Source: Bacteroidales bacterium (GTDB lineage Bacteria; Bacteroidota; Bacteroidia; Bacteroidales; UBA932). Taken from it: a stretch of 14,516 nucleotides of DNA. Shown in pieces: positions 1-8,063 of the stretch (positions within the stretch are counted from its first letter, which is position 1; every line of letters starts with the position of its first letter). Location of the stretch: assembly GCA_016285215.1 (NCBI GenBank), contig JAEEQI010000047.1, forward strand, positions 1 to 14,516, in the 5' to 3' direction. The position numbers and the translations under genes are program-made. A model generated the notes under the pieces. The model was not told the origin of the DNA, ran no database searches, and worked only from the letters and a program-made list of their open reading frames with translations.

Positions 1-1604
1 TGGTCACCTTTCCGCTTCTGAAAATCACCCACACCGCTCCGGACGCCACCGGTAACGCCATCGGCGCCTGGCTGGTGGAGAATGTGAAGGAAATTTCGGC
101 CTTCAACTGCGTCAAGGGCTTCCTCAATCTGCAGTTTTCCCCGCTCTACTGGAGCGAGGTTCTGCAGGGCATTGCCGAGGACGCCGACTATGGCCAGCTG
201 CCCTCTACGGGCAAAAAAGTGATGGTGGAGTTCTCCAGCCCCAACACCAACAAGCCCCTTCACCTGGGTCACATCCGCAACAACCTGCTGGGAGACAGCG
301 TGTCGCGCCTGCTGAAGGCCTGCGGCAACGATGTTATCAAGGCTACCCTGGTGAACGACCGCGGCGTGCACATCTGCAAGAGTATGTACGCCTGGGAGAA
401 ACTCTTCAACGGAGCCACTCCGGAGAGCACCGGCAAGAAGGGCGACCACCTGGTGGGTGACTGCTATGTGGCCTACGCCAAGTTGGAAAAGGAACACCCC
501 GAGGTGCTGGACGACGTCCACAAGATGCTGGTAGACTGGGAAGCCGGTGACCCGCACGTGCGCGAACTCTGGAGTATGATGAACGGCTGGGTGTTCGATG
601 GCTTTGACCAGACCTACAAGGCCCTGGGCATTTCCTTCGATAAGGTGGACTACGAGCACGACACTTACCTCCTGGGTAAGGAGCTGGTCCAGAAGGGCCT
701 GGATATGGGCGCCTTTGTAAAGGACCCGGACGGCTCTGTCTGGTGCGACCTCACCGCCGACGGCCTGGACCGCAAGCTGGTTCTCCGCGGAGACGGCACT
801 TCCGTGTACATTACACAGGATTTAGGAACGGCCGAACGCCGATTTGCCAACTATAATCTGGACTCCCACGTATATGTAGTAGGTAACGAGCAGGACTACC
901 ACTTCCAGGTGCTCAAGCTCATTCTCAAGAAGCTGGGCTTTGACTGGGCCGACCAGATTTACCACCTCTCCTACGGTATGGTGGAACTCCCGGAAGGCAA
1001 GATGAAGTCCCGCGAGGGCACGGTGGTAGACGCCGACGACCTCATCCAGAGTATGTACGAAGAGGCCAAGAAGACCTCCGAGGAAAGCGGCAAGCTGGCC
1101 GACCTCCCCGAAGAGGAGAAGGAGAAGCTCTATCATATGATTGGCCTGGGCGCCCTGAAGTATTTCATCATCAAGGTGGATCCCAAGAAGACTATGCTCT
1201 TCAACCCCAAGGAGTCCATCGACTTCAACGGCAACACCGGTCCCTTCATCCAGTACACGCACGCCCGTATCTGCAGCATCCTGCGCAAGGCCAGCGTGTC
1301 CTTCGGCCCGGCCGATATCAACGCAAGCGTTGAGCCTTCCGCCAAGGAAATCCGCCTCACGCAGCTGCTGAGCCTCTATCCCGGCAAGGTGGCCGAAGCC
1401 GGTGCTGCCCTGAGCCCCGCCATCATTGCCAACTACGCCTATGAGCTGGCCAAGGAGTTTAACCAGTACTACCACGACACGCCCATCCTCAAGGAACCGG
1501 ACCCTGCCGTGCTCAAGTACCGGCTGGAGCTCATCTCAGTGCTGGCCCGCACGCTGAGAAGCGCTATGAAGATTTTGGGAATAGACCTTCCCGAAAGAAT
1601 GTAA
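1..1604 (+). CDS. argS: Arginyl-tRNA synthetase (ArgRS), 5'-truncated by the window edge
   Basis: This cytoplasmic class I aminoacyl-tRNA synthetase charges tRNA-Arg with arginine using ATP. The first complete codon is at position 3, and 533 residues are visible. Bacteroidota ArgRS proteins are usually near 600 residues, so roughly 60 N-terminal residues lie upstream. The visible start is the end of the additive N-terminal domain. The class I HIGH motif reads HLGH at 261-272, just after SSPNTNKP. The KMSKS equivalent reads KMKSR at 999-1013. The DALR-type anticodon-binding domain fills the C-terminal part, including NTGPFIQYTHARICSI, and the protein ends in the family-typical Arg-Met. A GTG at 75 is in frame but is internal, because homologous sequence continues upstream of it. 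The gene is followed at once by a terminator and faces the minus-strand block. The identification is firm. Confidence 0.97.
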   Translation, partial: VTFPLLKITHTAPDATGNAIGAWLVENVKEISAFNCVKGFLNLQFSPLYWSEVLQGIAEDADYGQLPSTGKKVMVEFSSPNTNKPLHLGHIRNNLLGDSVSRLLKACGNDVIKATLVNDRGVHICKSMYAWEKLFNGATPESTGKKGDHLVGDCYVAYAKLEKEHPEVLDDVHKMLVDWEAGDPHVRELWSMMNGWVFDGFDQTYKALGISFDKVDYEHDTYLLGKELVQKGLDMGAFVKDPDGSVWCDLTADGLDRKLVLRGDGTSVYITQDLGTAERRFANYNLDSHVYVVGNEQDYHFQVLKLILKKLGFDWADQIYHLSYGMVELPEGKMKSREGTVVDADDLIQSMYEEAKKTSEESGKLADLPEEEKEKLYHMIGLGALKYFIIKVDPKKTMLFNPKESIDFNGNTGPFIQYTHARICSILRKASVSFGPADINASVEPSAKEIRLTQLLSLYPGKVAEAGAALSPAIIANYAYELAKEFNQYYHDTPILKEPDPAVLKYRLELISVLARTLRSAMKILGIDLPERM

Positions 1605-1608
1605 AAGA

Positions 1609-1644
1609 AACCCCGAAAGCTTGCTTGCTTCCGGGGTTCTTTTT
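1609..1644. terminator. Bidirectional rho-independent terminator between argS and the DUF4890 gene
   Basis: Twelve-base arms at 1609-1620 (AACCCCGAAAGC) and 1627-1638 (GCTTCCGGGGTT) enclose a 6-nt loop. A T-rich run follows on the plus strand (1637-1644). Read on the minus strand, the arms pair with one G.U wobble and are also followed by a T-rich stretch (TTTCTTTTAC). On the plus strand the same position is an A.C mismatch. The element lies entirely in the 44-nt gap between two convergent genes, so it probably ends both transcripts. Confidence 0.85.
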
Positions 1645-1648
1645 ATCG

Positions 1649-2179
1649 TTAAAAGCCGCCGCCGAATCCGCCGGGGCCGCCCATTCCACCAGGGCCGCCG
1701 AATCCGCCACGGGGACCGCCCATACGCTGCTGACGGGCTTCTTCCTTCTTCTTCTGGTCTTTGCGATAGGCTTTGAACTGATCTTTGGTGAGGATTTCCT
1801 TCAGGGCCTTGTCATAGGCTTTCTGGTCCTTTTCCATCTGAGCCTGCTTCTCCTGCATCTGGGCCATACGCTCCTGCATCTGCTCAAAGAATTCCTGACG
1901 CTCGGCGTCGCTCATATTGCGGGGATCCTTTCTCTCTCCGTTACCCTGGCCGAAGCCTTCAAAACGGAATTCGAGTTTGCCGTCATACTGCTTGTTGAGT
2001 TCCAGAACGGCTGCCTCCTGTTCGGCGGTCAGGTCATAGTCCTGTGCCATCTGGGCGGTTTTCTCTTCCGGAGTAAGGGGCTTGGGTGCCTCGGGCCTGC
2101 CGCCCTGCGGGGGCTGCTGTGCAAAAAGGGTTGCGGTGCCCACAAGAAGTGCGGCGAACGCGGTCATCAGGTTTTTCAT
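1649..2179 (-). CDS. Secreted DUF4890/Spy-like helical protein with Gly/Pro-rich tail
   Basis: The protein has 176 residues. A signal peptide covers residues 1-20, ending LFA before QQ, so it is exported to the periplasm or beyond. Residues 36-65 (LTPEEKTAQMAQDYDLTAEQ...) resemble the helical LTxxQ-type repeat of Spy/CpxP-like proteins and of Bacteroidota DUF4890 proteins. Residues 90-150 are a charged Met/Gln/Glu/Lys-rich helix likely to form a coiled coil, and include a second such element (LTKDQFKAYRK). Residues 153-176 are almost only Gly, Pro, Phe, Met and Arg. By analogy it may be a periplasmic chaperone or stress protein, but this is inferred from composition and a short motif, not shown. 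It lies 54 nt downstream of the large amidase on the same strand, with a weak promoter-like box of its own at 2185-2192. The ATG at 2179 fits the signal peptide. Confidence 0.75.
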   Translation of the reverse strand: MKNLMTAFAALLVGTATLFAQQPPQGGRPEAPKPLTPEEKTAQMAQDYDLTAEQEAAVLELNKQYDGKLEFRFEGFGQGNGERKDPRNMSDAERQEFFEQMQERMAQMQEKQAQMEKDQKAYDKALKEILTKDQFKAYRKDQKKKEEARQQRMGGPRGGFGGPGGMGGPGGFGGGF

Positions 2180-2184
2180 ACACT

Positions 2185-2218
2185 AAAAATTAATTAACAC
2201 TGAGCGCTTTATTAGCAA
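2185..2218 (-). promoter_or_regulatory. Possible weak promoter for the DUF4890 gene
   Basis: Minus-strand TAATTTTT at 2185-2192 matches seven of eight positions of TAnnTTTG and ends 5 nt before the start codon. A TTG at 2216-2218 lies 23 nt upstream, slightly farther than the usual spacing. The 54-nt gap after the amidase gene holds no clear terminator, so the gene may also be read through from the operon. This is weak evidence in AT-rich sequence. Confidence 0.3.
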
Positions 2219-2233
2219 GAACAATACCAAAAC

Positions 2234-5158
2234 TTACTCGGAGAAAAGCTTGAGGACTCCCTTGATGACTTCGTCTATTTGGGCCGAAGTTTCCAAGGGG
2301 AAGCCGAAGGCCGCTACGCGGTAGCCTTTCCCGTTATAAAGGGTGGCAGCCGGGATGTTGGTGCCTTCGTATCTGAGCAGCACGCGACCGTCTTTGCCGG
2401 CCGGGGCTATGCCATCGGCGTTGTCTACCTTGTAGATGAGCGGAGACCAGGCGCGGTTGTAGCTCACCAGCGGCAGATTGGACTTGGGCTGGGGCTTGGC
2501 AAAGCCTGAGACGTCACCAAAGTTGGTGACCCACTCATAGCCCAGCACCTGTTTGATAAAGGAACGGGTGCTTTCCGGAGCCTTGGGAACGCCGGGATAC
2601 AGGTGGTCCCAAGCATCCGTGGCAATGTAAGAGCCGGAAATGAGCACGTGGCCGCCGCGGCTTGTGTAGGTCTTGAGGGCGTTCTGAAGGTTGTGGCTAA
2701 AGACCTCGAACTTGTGGGGAACGGCCCCGCGGCCCACCTGGGTGGTGAGCTGTTTGCCGCAGATGAGATCCACGGCAAAGGCGTCGGAATCGCCGATGAA
2801 GGCTTCGGCCGAAGAGGACTCGAAGGCATAGCCGGCGTCCAGGACGGCGCGGCCGTGCTGATAGACAAAGTCAAAGGTGTTACCGGCAATCTGGGTGCCG
2901 CACATATCGGTGTAGGAGCCACCGAAACCGGGGTTGTCGTCTGAGACGTACTCGGAGTTGCGGTCAAAGTTGAATACCGTACCGGCCATATTGATTTCCG
3001 TTCCCCACGGGACGCCGCTCTCCAGGTTGTCCGTGAAGCCAGCATACTGGGGCGTGTCAAACCAGGTGGGGCCCGAAACGCGGGTAAAGTTGTTTACAAC
3101 CAGCACTTTCTTTGTTTGGGCCGAAGGGAAGCCCGCTGCCAGAATCTCAGAGGGGAAGCTCTCGCCGCCGGCGTTGCAGGCGGTAATCTTGAAGCTGTAG
3201 ACGTGGCCTTCTTCCAGCGGTAGCGTGCAGGTGTTTTCCTTCACCTGGCGGCCGTTGTCAAAGCCGCCGTCGTCCTTGCGGGTATAGACCTTATAATAGG
3301 CAGCCTGGGCCGTGGGCTCCAGCGGGTCGCGGGTTTCGGCCCAGTTGAGGACCACCTGGTGCGTGGAATCCAGCTTGGCGCTGAAGGCGTGCACCGGCAG
3401 GGGCTGCACGGCGTAGGGGATACCGTAGCGGGCGCTCAGGAATTTGAGGATGCCCTTATATACGGCGCGGCAGGCATCGAAGCGGAAGCTCGGATCCATA
3501 CCGTAGCGCATATCGGCAAAGTTCTGGTGGGAGAGGAGCTCCAGCAGCAGGGCCGGCACATTGGTGGTGCGGCTCTCGCTGTAACTGCGGTCCCACGTCT
3601 CGCGACGGCTCCAATTGGGTTCGTACAGCGTTCGGATGTCTTCCACAACCTGGGTCTGGACAAGGTCGCAGAGGAGACGGGAGCTCAGGCGTTTTTCTCC
3701 ATCCGGGAATACTTCGGCCCCTTTGTTCTTTAGCGTGTAGATGGCCAGGGTGCCAATGATGGAATCGCCCGGGGTGATGCCGGCATCGGTGTGGAAGGCC
3801 AGCGAAAGGTCAATGGGAATGCGTCTTCCCGATGCTTCGGGATTGACGCGGGAGCCACCGGTGATTTCCTGCACCCAGGCACCGCGGCAGGCGTATTCCT
3901 TGGTGTATTCTGTATCCCATTCGTCGGCAATGGCCAGGTCAATTCCGCTGTATTGCAGGTTGTACAGGGCTCCTTCTACATAGGCGGGCATACCGGAGAT
4001 TTCTCCGCCCCTTTCCACTTTACCCATGCCACCGCCAAAGCGCACGGCATCGGCCGTTACTACGCCCAGGTCGGAAGAGATATTGGTGAGTTCCACAAAC
4101 CCTTGGGTGCCCTTGTCAAAGAGGTAGGTGCCCAGGTAAATCCACATACCGCCGCCCATCTGCTGGTTCACGTGTTTGAGGGTTTCGCCTCCCAAGTGAT
4201 GGATGGTATAGCGGGCGTCGGAAGTGCTTTCCGGCAGGGTCTTGTAGCTCACATAGACGGCATAGTTGCCTTTCTCTTCAATGGTGGGGCGCCAGATAAT
4301 GCGGGCCGGCACTTCGCCCTCACGGGCGGTATGGATCTTCTTGGCCGTACCTTTGCCGAAAGGGAAATCGTAGCCCTTGTAGACGGCGCTGAAATCGGCA
4401 AAGCCGGTTCCGGCCTCTTCCCATTCTCCGGTTTCCTGGTATCGGCCCCTGGCGCGGACGCTGGGCGTTCGGCCCTCTGTAAAGGCAGGGTCATTGTCGC
4501 AGACTACCTCGCGGGTCTGGATGTCCCGCTCGCGCGGAGTGAGCACCACGGCGCCGGCGTTCTCCAGCATAGGGATGAGGAAGGGGAGTACGTAACTCTG
4601 GGTATAGATGTCTTCCAGCGTGCGGTGATTGGGGGAGCGCTGCCAGTCCCAGAGGCCGGTTTCGTCGTTGAAATAACGGCCGTGGCTCTGCCAGAGGGCA
4701 ATGTGGCGGCCGCTCAGGCCCATCGGCCATTCATCGGCCCCCTGTACCAGCGGGGTTCCCTGGGGCTCTTTGACGCGGAACGGGGTTTCCAGGGCGCTGC
4801 CGTCGTTGTTCACGGCGGGCTGGGTGATACTGGCGAGCCGGATTCCTTTGGCGTAGATGTTTCCTACCTTATACTTGCCCAGCTTGGACTTGCCCAGCTC
4901 TTCAATCTGTTCCGTGAGCCAGGAGATGTCTCCCTTGCGGTAAGGCTGGCCCAGGAGGTTCTGGGAGAAGTAGAAGTCCAGTGCATTGCCGCGCACAAGG
5001 ACCTTCTCCAGTTTGAAGCGGGTGGTTACACCGGTGCGGCGTTTGAGCCGCTGTTGCAAAGAGTCCGTAACGGTATTGAAGTCCCGTGCCTTGGGGGTCT
5101 GTGCCGGGATGGGGAGGAAGACCAGCGCCAGGGCTAGGGAAAGGAGGAATCGTTTCAT
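2234..5158 (-). CDS. Secreted multidomain N-acetylmuramoyl-L-alanine amidase with golvesin-like insert and FnIII domain
   Basis: The protein has 974 residues; a signal peptide (about 1-20, ending PAQ) directs export. An Amidase_3-like zinc fold appears split. Its first part (about 150-222) has SHG with H159, LEDIYTQ with E182, and TPRERD. Its second part (about 379-580) has FHTDAG with H456 and LLLELLSHQN with E540. These fit the three zinc ligands and the catalytic Glu of peptidoglycan amidases, which cut the MurNAc-L-Ala bond. Between them (about 225-378) is a golvesin C-terminal-like beta domain (VNQQMGGGMWIYLGTY, TADAVRFGG), often annotated 'xanthan lyase'. A fibronectin type III domain follows (about 588-678). 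The last 290 residues start KKVLVVNNF and include GGHVLISGSY, suggesting a glutamine-amidotransferase-like Rossmann fold, probably non-catalytic. Its ATG overlaps the VanZ stop as ATGA, so translation is probably coupled. The amidase assignment is good; the substrate is inferred. Confidence 0.85.
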   Translation of the reverse strand: MKRFLLSLALALVFLPIPAQTPKARDFNTVTDSLQQRLKRRTGVTTRFKLEKVLVRGNALDFYFSQNLLGQPYRKGDISWLTEQIEELGKSKLGKYKVGNIYAKGIRLASITQPAVNNDGSALETPFRVKEPQGTPLVQGADEWPMGLSGRHIALWQSHGRYFNDETGLWDWQRSPNHRTLEDIYTQSYVLPFLIPMLENAGAVVLTPRERDIQTREVVCDNDPAFTEGRTPSVRARGRYQETGEWEEAGTGFADFSAVYKGYDFPFGKGTAKKIHTAREGEVPARIIWRPTIEEKGNYAVYVSYKTLPESTSDARYTIHHLGGETLKHVNQQMGGGMWIYLGTYLFDKGTQGFVELTNISSDLGVVTADAVRFGGGMGKVERGGEISGMPAYVEGALYNLQYSGIDLAIADEWDTEYTKEYACRGAWVQEITGGSRVNPEASGRRIPIDLSLAFHTDAGITPGDSIIGTLAIYTLKNKGAEVFPDGEKRLSSRLLCDLVQTQVVEDIRTLYEPNWSRRETWDRSYSESRTTNVPALLLELLSHQNFADMRYGMDPSFRFDACRAVYKGILKFLSARYGIPYAVQPLPVHAFSAKLDSTHQVVLNWAETRDPLEPTAQAAYYKVYTRKDDGGFDNGRQVKENTCTLPLEEGHVYSFKITACNAGGESFPSEILAAGFPSAQTKKVLVVNNFTRVSGPTWFDTPQYAGFTDNLESGVPWGTEINMAGTVFNFDRNSEYVSDDNPGFGGSYTDMCGTQIAGNTFDFVYQHGRAVLDAGYAFESSSAEAFIGDSDAFAVDLICGKQLTTQVGRGAVPHKFEVFSHNLQNALKTYTSRGGHVLISGSYIATDAWDHLYPGVPKAPESTRSFIKQVLGYEWVTNFGDVSGFAKPQPKSNLPLVSYNRAWSPLIYKVDNADGIAPAGKDGRVLLRYEGTNIPAATLYNGKGYRVAAFGFPLETSAQIDEVIKGVLKLFSE

Positions 5159-5556
5159 TTTTTCTGTTTACTCAGGTCCCATATAATGACTACTATGGTA
5201 CTCAGGGTGATGGCCAGGCCGTCGGCCAGGAGGTCCCAGGGGTCTCCGCTGCGATAGTCGGTCAGGTGTGCCTGTCCCCATTCGGTGGCAAAAGCCAGCC
5301 CCATACCCAGCACCCAGGTGATGCCGGAAAAGAGGAAGGTGGATTTGGGCGTTTCCGTGAAGCGGTCAAAGGCCAGGAACGCCAGGATGGGGAAGGGGAA
5401 AAACATACAGAAGTGGACCAGTTTGTCGGACGGAATGCCCAGCAGGGACCAGGGGACATCCGGCGTATTCTCAAACTTGCCAAAACACAGAAACAGCACG
5501 GCCAGGAGATAAATCACGAAGCCGCACTGGAATACTTTTTTGGGGGTAATCTTCAT
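5155..5556 (-). CDS. VanZ-family integral membrane protein
   Basis: This 133-residue protein has four hydrophobic segments, at about 9-27, 46-64, 74-91 and 110-127, consistent with a small polytopic inner-membrane protein. VanZ-family marks are DKLVHF (44-49) before the second segment, then E92 and Q95 (ATEWGQ), R102 and the acidic residues D105, D108 and D112 ahead of the last segment. VanZ itself gives low-level teicoplanin resistance in enterococci. Chromosomal homologues in Bacteroidota have no settled role, so a resistance function should not be assumed. Both ends overlap neighbours. The ATG shares one base with the TAA of the CBM9-like gene (TAATG), and the TGA overlaps the amidase start (ATGA). 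Coupled translation with an exported amidase suggests a cell-wall or envelope role, which is inference. Confidence 0.85.
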   Translation of the reverse strand: MKITPKKVFQCGFVIYLLAVLFLCFGKFENTPDVPWSLLGIPSDKLVHFCMFFPFPILAFLAFDRFTETPKSTFLFSGITWVLGMGLAFATEWGQAHLTDYRSGDPWDLLADGLAITLSTIVVIIWDLSKQKK

Positions 5557-6191
5557 TACTTGAGAAGGAGTTCGCCAAAGAATTCGGGCCTATGGAAATC
5601 CGGTTTGGGAGTGTCAATGGGACTCCAGCTCAGGTAGTGCGGGTGAGCGGTCTTGTCTCCGCACTTGTAGAAATTGGCGCGGATGCTGTCCGGAAGGTTC
5701 TCGGGGTCCACACCAATGAGCTCGAAGGGAATGACCACGCCTACGCGCCAGGTCCAGATGCCGCCCTCGTCCAGGGGACCGCCTTCCAGCTGGCCGAAGC
5801 GGAGAATCTCCTCCATTTCCTCGGCGGGACGGGCCACGCGGCCGTGGCGGTCTGCACCGCTGCAGGCCAGGACCTTGCCCAGGGCGTTGATCTCAAAGTT
5901 ATAATACGTGTCTTCCTCGGGGTCCTTGATGAACACCTCTACACAGCTGTCTTCCCACTGGCGGCCGTTGTCCGTGAGGTTCTGGGCCCGGAGGTCCAGG
6001 CCGCTTACGCGGAAATCCACCACCAGGGCATCCTGCGTGCGGGCAATGCGGCCGCTGCACAGGGGAGCGTAGGGGAAGGTCTCCGGCCAGTTGACACATT
6101 CTACATCGAAACGGGCTCCACCCAGTTCCAGGGCGGTGTCCAGGTCTTGGTTCTCAAAGTCTGCGAGAGGGACGTTGATCTTATTCATCAT
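5556..6191 (-). CDS. CBM9-like (carbohydrate-binding family 9-like) protein without signal peptide
   Basis: The protein has 211 residues. It resembles the Bacteroidota 'carbohydrate-binding family 9-like' proteins, which share a beta-sandwich with CBM9 modules of xylanases. Recognisable stretches are DSCVEVFIKD (81-90), YYNFEINALGKVL (96-108), WTWRVGVVIPFELIG (146-160), ANFYKCGDK (172-180) and LSWSPIDTPKPDFHRPEFFG (187-206). No catalytic domain is attached and no signal peptide is seen, so it is predicted to be cytoplasmic, which is odd for a sugar-binding module. The gene starts with two consecutive ATGs, at 6191 and 6188. The first overlaps the ABC transporter stop as ATGA and the second as TGATG. 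Translation from the ABC message is likely coupled. The ligand is unknown. Confidence 0.8.
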   Translation of the reverse strand: MMNKINVPLADFENQDLDTALELGGARFDVECVNWPETFPYAPLCSGRIARTQDALVVDFRVSGLDLRAQNLTDNGRQWEDSCVEVFIKDPEEDTYYNFEINALGKVLACSGADRHGRVARPAEEMEEILRFGQLEGGPLDEGGIWTWRVGVVIPFELIGVDPENLPDSIRANFYKCGDKTAHPHYLSWSPIDTPKPDFHRPEFFGELLLK

Positions 6192-8038
6192 AGGGCTTGC
6201 ATATCGTTAAGTTTCTTGTAATAACCACCCAGGGCAATGAGCTCCTCGTGCTTGCCGCGCTCCACTATCTGGCCCTCGTGCAGGACCACAATCTCGTCGG
6301 CGTGGCGGATGGTGGACAGGCGGTGGGCAATGGCAATGGTGGTGCGGGAGGTCATAAGGCGGTCCAGGGCGTCCTGCACGGCGCGCTCGCTCTCCGTATC
6401 CAGGGAGGCCGTGGCCTCGTCCAGGATGAGGATGGGCGGGTTCTTGAGGATGGCCCGGGCAATGGAAAGCCGCTGGCGCTGGCCTCCCGAGAGCTTGGAA
6501 CCCCGGTCTCCGATATTGGTCTGGTAGCCTTCTTCCTTCTCCATAATGAAGTCGTGGGCGTTGGCAATCTTGGCGGCGGCTATTACATCGGCCTCCGTGG
6601 CTCCTTCCACGCCAAAGGCTATGTTGTTGAAGATGGTGTCGTTAAAGAGGATGGGCTCCTGGTTTACGTTGCCCATCAGGGCCCGGAGGTCTTTGACCGC
6701 CACGTTGCGGATGTCTTTTCCGTCCAGGGTGATGCGGCCGCCGGTGACGTCCCAGAAGCGGGGGATGAGGTCCACCAGCGTAGATTTGCCGGCGCCGGAT
6801 TCTCCCACTATGGCTATCATCTTGCCGCGGGGAATCTCCAGGTCCACGCCCTTGAGGATTTGCCGGCCGTTTTCGTAGGCGAAGCTTACGTTCTCCAGGC
6901 GGATGCTGTCCTTGAAGTCTTCCAGCTTTTCGGGGTTCTGGGGGTCCTTGATGGGGTTTTGGGCCTCCAACACTTTATTGATGCGCTCCATAGAGGCCAG
7001 GCCCTTGCGCACGCTGTACGTGGCGCGGGAAAGCTCCTTGATGGGTTCAATGACGGAGTAGAGGATGACCAGGAAGAAAATGAAGGTGGGGGCGTCAATG
7101 AAGTTGCCGTTGCCCAGCAGGCTCTTGCCGCCGATGATCATTATACCGCCTACGCAGAGCACAATCATAAGCATCACGGTTCCCAGGAATTCGCTCACGG
7201 GATGGGCCGTGGCCTGGCGGGTGCTCACGCGGGCCAGTTTGCGGCGCATACGGTCCGTGATGTCCTGGAAGCGGCGGTTCATAGTCTTTTCGGCATTGAA
7301 GGCCTTGATCACGCGCAGGCCGCCCAGGGTTTCATCTACCTGGCTCATAGTGTCGCTCCAGAGGCTCTGGGCTTCCAGGGAGGAACGTCTGAGCTGCTTG
7401 CCAATGAGGCCCATCACCCAAACAAAGGCGGGGGCAAACACAATGGTGAAGACCATCATCTCCGGGCTGATCCAGGTGAGGAAGCCAAAGTAGATGACAA
7501 TGAGGATGGGGTCCTTGATGAGCATCGAGAGGGAGGCAATGATGGAGTTCTCTACCTCCGACACGTCTCCGGTAATGCGGGCTATGATGTCTCCCTTGCG
7601 CTCTTCCGTGAAGAAGCCAATGGGGAGGCTCAGGATCTTGTTGTAGATGCGGCAGCGCAGTTCCCGTACGATTCCCGTGGAGATGGGAATCATAACGGCG
7701 TTGGAACCAAAGTAGCAGCTGGTCTTGAGGGCGGTGAAGAAGATCATCACGCCGGCCAGCATAAACAGGGTGTTTCCGGCGCCATAAGTGGCAGCCAGGT
7801 CCGAAACGTAATAGTAGAAGTTGTTGATGATTTTGTCCTTGATGCCCATATCGCTGTTCCAGGGGATGAACTCGTAGACCGTGCTGTCCACCTTGAACAG
7901 GATGTTGAGGATGGGTACCAGAATGGCAAAGGAGAAGATGTTGAACACCGCGCTGAGGATGTTCAGAATCACGGCTCCGGCCAGATATCCTTTATAGGGA
8001 GAGGCGTATTGCCTCATCAGTTTCAAGAAATCTTTCAT
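6188..8038 (-). CDS. MsbA-like ABC exporter (fused transmembrane and ATPase domains)
   Basis: This is a 616-residue half-transporter that would act as a homodimer in the inner membrane. Residues 1 to about 340 form a six-helix ABC exporter transmembrane domain. It contains the family-typical coupling segment FFTEERKGDIIARITGDV and the later LGGLRVIKAFNAE. The nucleotide-binding domain has Walker A GESGAGKS (412-419), signature LSGGQ (516-520), Walker B ILILDE (536-541) and the switch His in AHRLS (H572). Similarity is greatest to lipid A/multidrug flippases of the MsbA type, but the substrate cannot be read from sequence. The ATG at 8038 was preferred to an in-frame ATG at 8104, because MKDFLKLMRQYASPYK matches the usual N-terminus and the longer form would overlap the M28 gene. 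A TATCTTTG promoter box ends 6 nt before this start. It is probably the first gene of the operon leading to the amidase. Confidence 0.92.
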   Translation of the reverse strand: MKDFLKLMRQYASPYKGYLAGAVILNILSAVFNIFSFAILVPILNILFKVDSTVYEFIPWNSDMGIKDKIINNFYYYVSDLAATYGAGNTLFMLAGVMIFFTALKTSCYFGSNAVMIPISTGIVRELRCRIYNKILSLPIGFFTEERKGDIIARITGDVSEVENSIIASLSMLIKDPILIVIYFGFLTWISPEMMVFTIVFAPAFVWVMGLIGKQLRRSSLEAQSLWSDTMSQVDETLGGLRVIKAFNAEKTMNRRFQDITDRMRRKLARVSTRQATAHPVSEFLGTVMLMIVLCVGGIMIIGGKSLLGNGNFIDAPTFIFFLVILYSVIEPIKELSRATYSVRKGLASMERINKVLEAQNPIKDPQNPEKLEDFKDSIRLENVSFAYENGRQILKGVDLEIPRGKMIAIVGESGAGKSTLVDLIPRFWDVTGGRITLDGKDIRNVAVKDLRALMGNVNQEPILFNDTIFNNIAFGVEGATEADVIAAAKIANAHDFIMEKEEGYQTNIGDRGSKLSGGQRQRLSIARAILKNPPILILDEATASLDTESERAVQDALDRLMTSRTTIAIAHRLSTIRHADEIVVLHEGQIVERGKHEELIALGGYYKKLNDMQAL

Positions 8039-8044
8039 ATCGTA

Positions 8045-8052
8045 CAAAGATA
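8045..8052 (-). promoter_or_regulatory. Bacteroidota -7 promoter element upstream of the ABC exporter
   Basis: Minus-strand TATCTTTG is a perfect match to TAnnTTTG. It lies in the 25-nt gap between the M28 stop codon and the exporter ATG, and ends 6 nt before the ATG. No TTTG is found at the usual 19-22 nt upstream; the nearest is 26 nt away, inside the end of the M28 gene. If used, it gives the four-gene operon a promoter independent of the M28 gene, with almost no 5' leader. Confidence 0.6.
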
Positions 8053-8063
8053 CGAAAAATCCT

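Noticed and set aside
75..77. GTG as the start of argS
   Set aside because: In-frame sequence upstream (FPLLKITHTAPDATGNAIG) matches the ArgRS N-terminal domain, so this is an internal valine codon and the gene runs off the window.
1625..2197. 190-codon plus-strand frame opposite the DUF4890 gene
   Set aside because: It begins inside the terminator and its Leu/Gly-rich translation mirrors the Gln/Glu-rich helix of the real gene. The minus strand has a proper signal peptide.
3791..5137. 448-codon open frame antisense to the amidase gene
   Set aside because: It has no recognisable domain. It is explained by the codon bias of the opposite strand, which carries signal peptide, amidase and FnIII features.
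5155..5556. Glycopeptide resistance determinant (vanZ)
   Set aside because: The protein belongs to the broad VanZ family, but no other van genes are present and such homologues are common in genomes without resistance.
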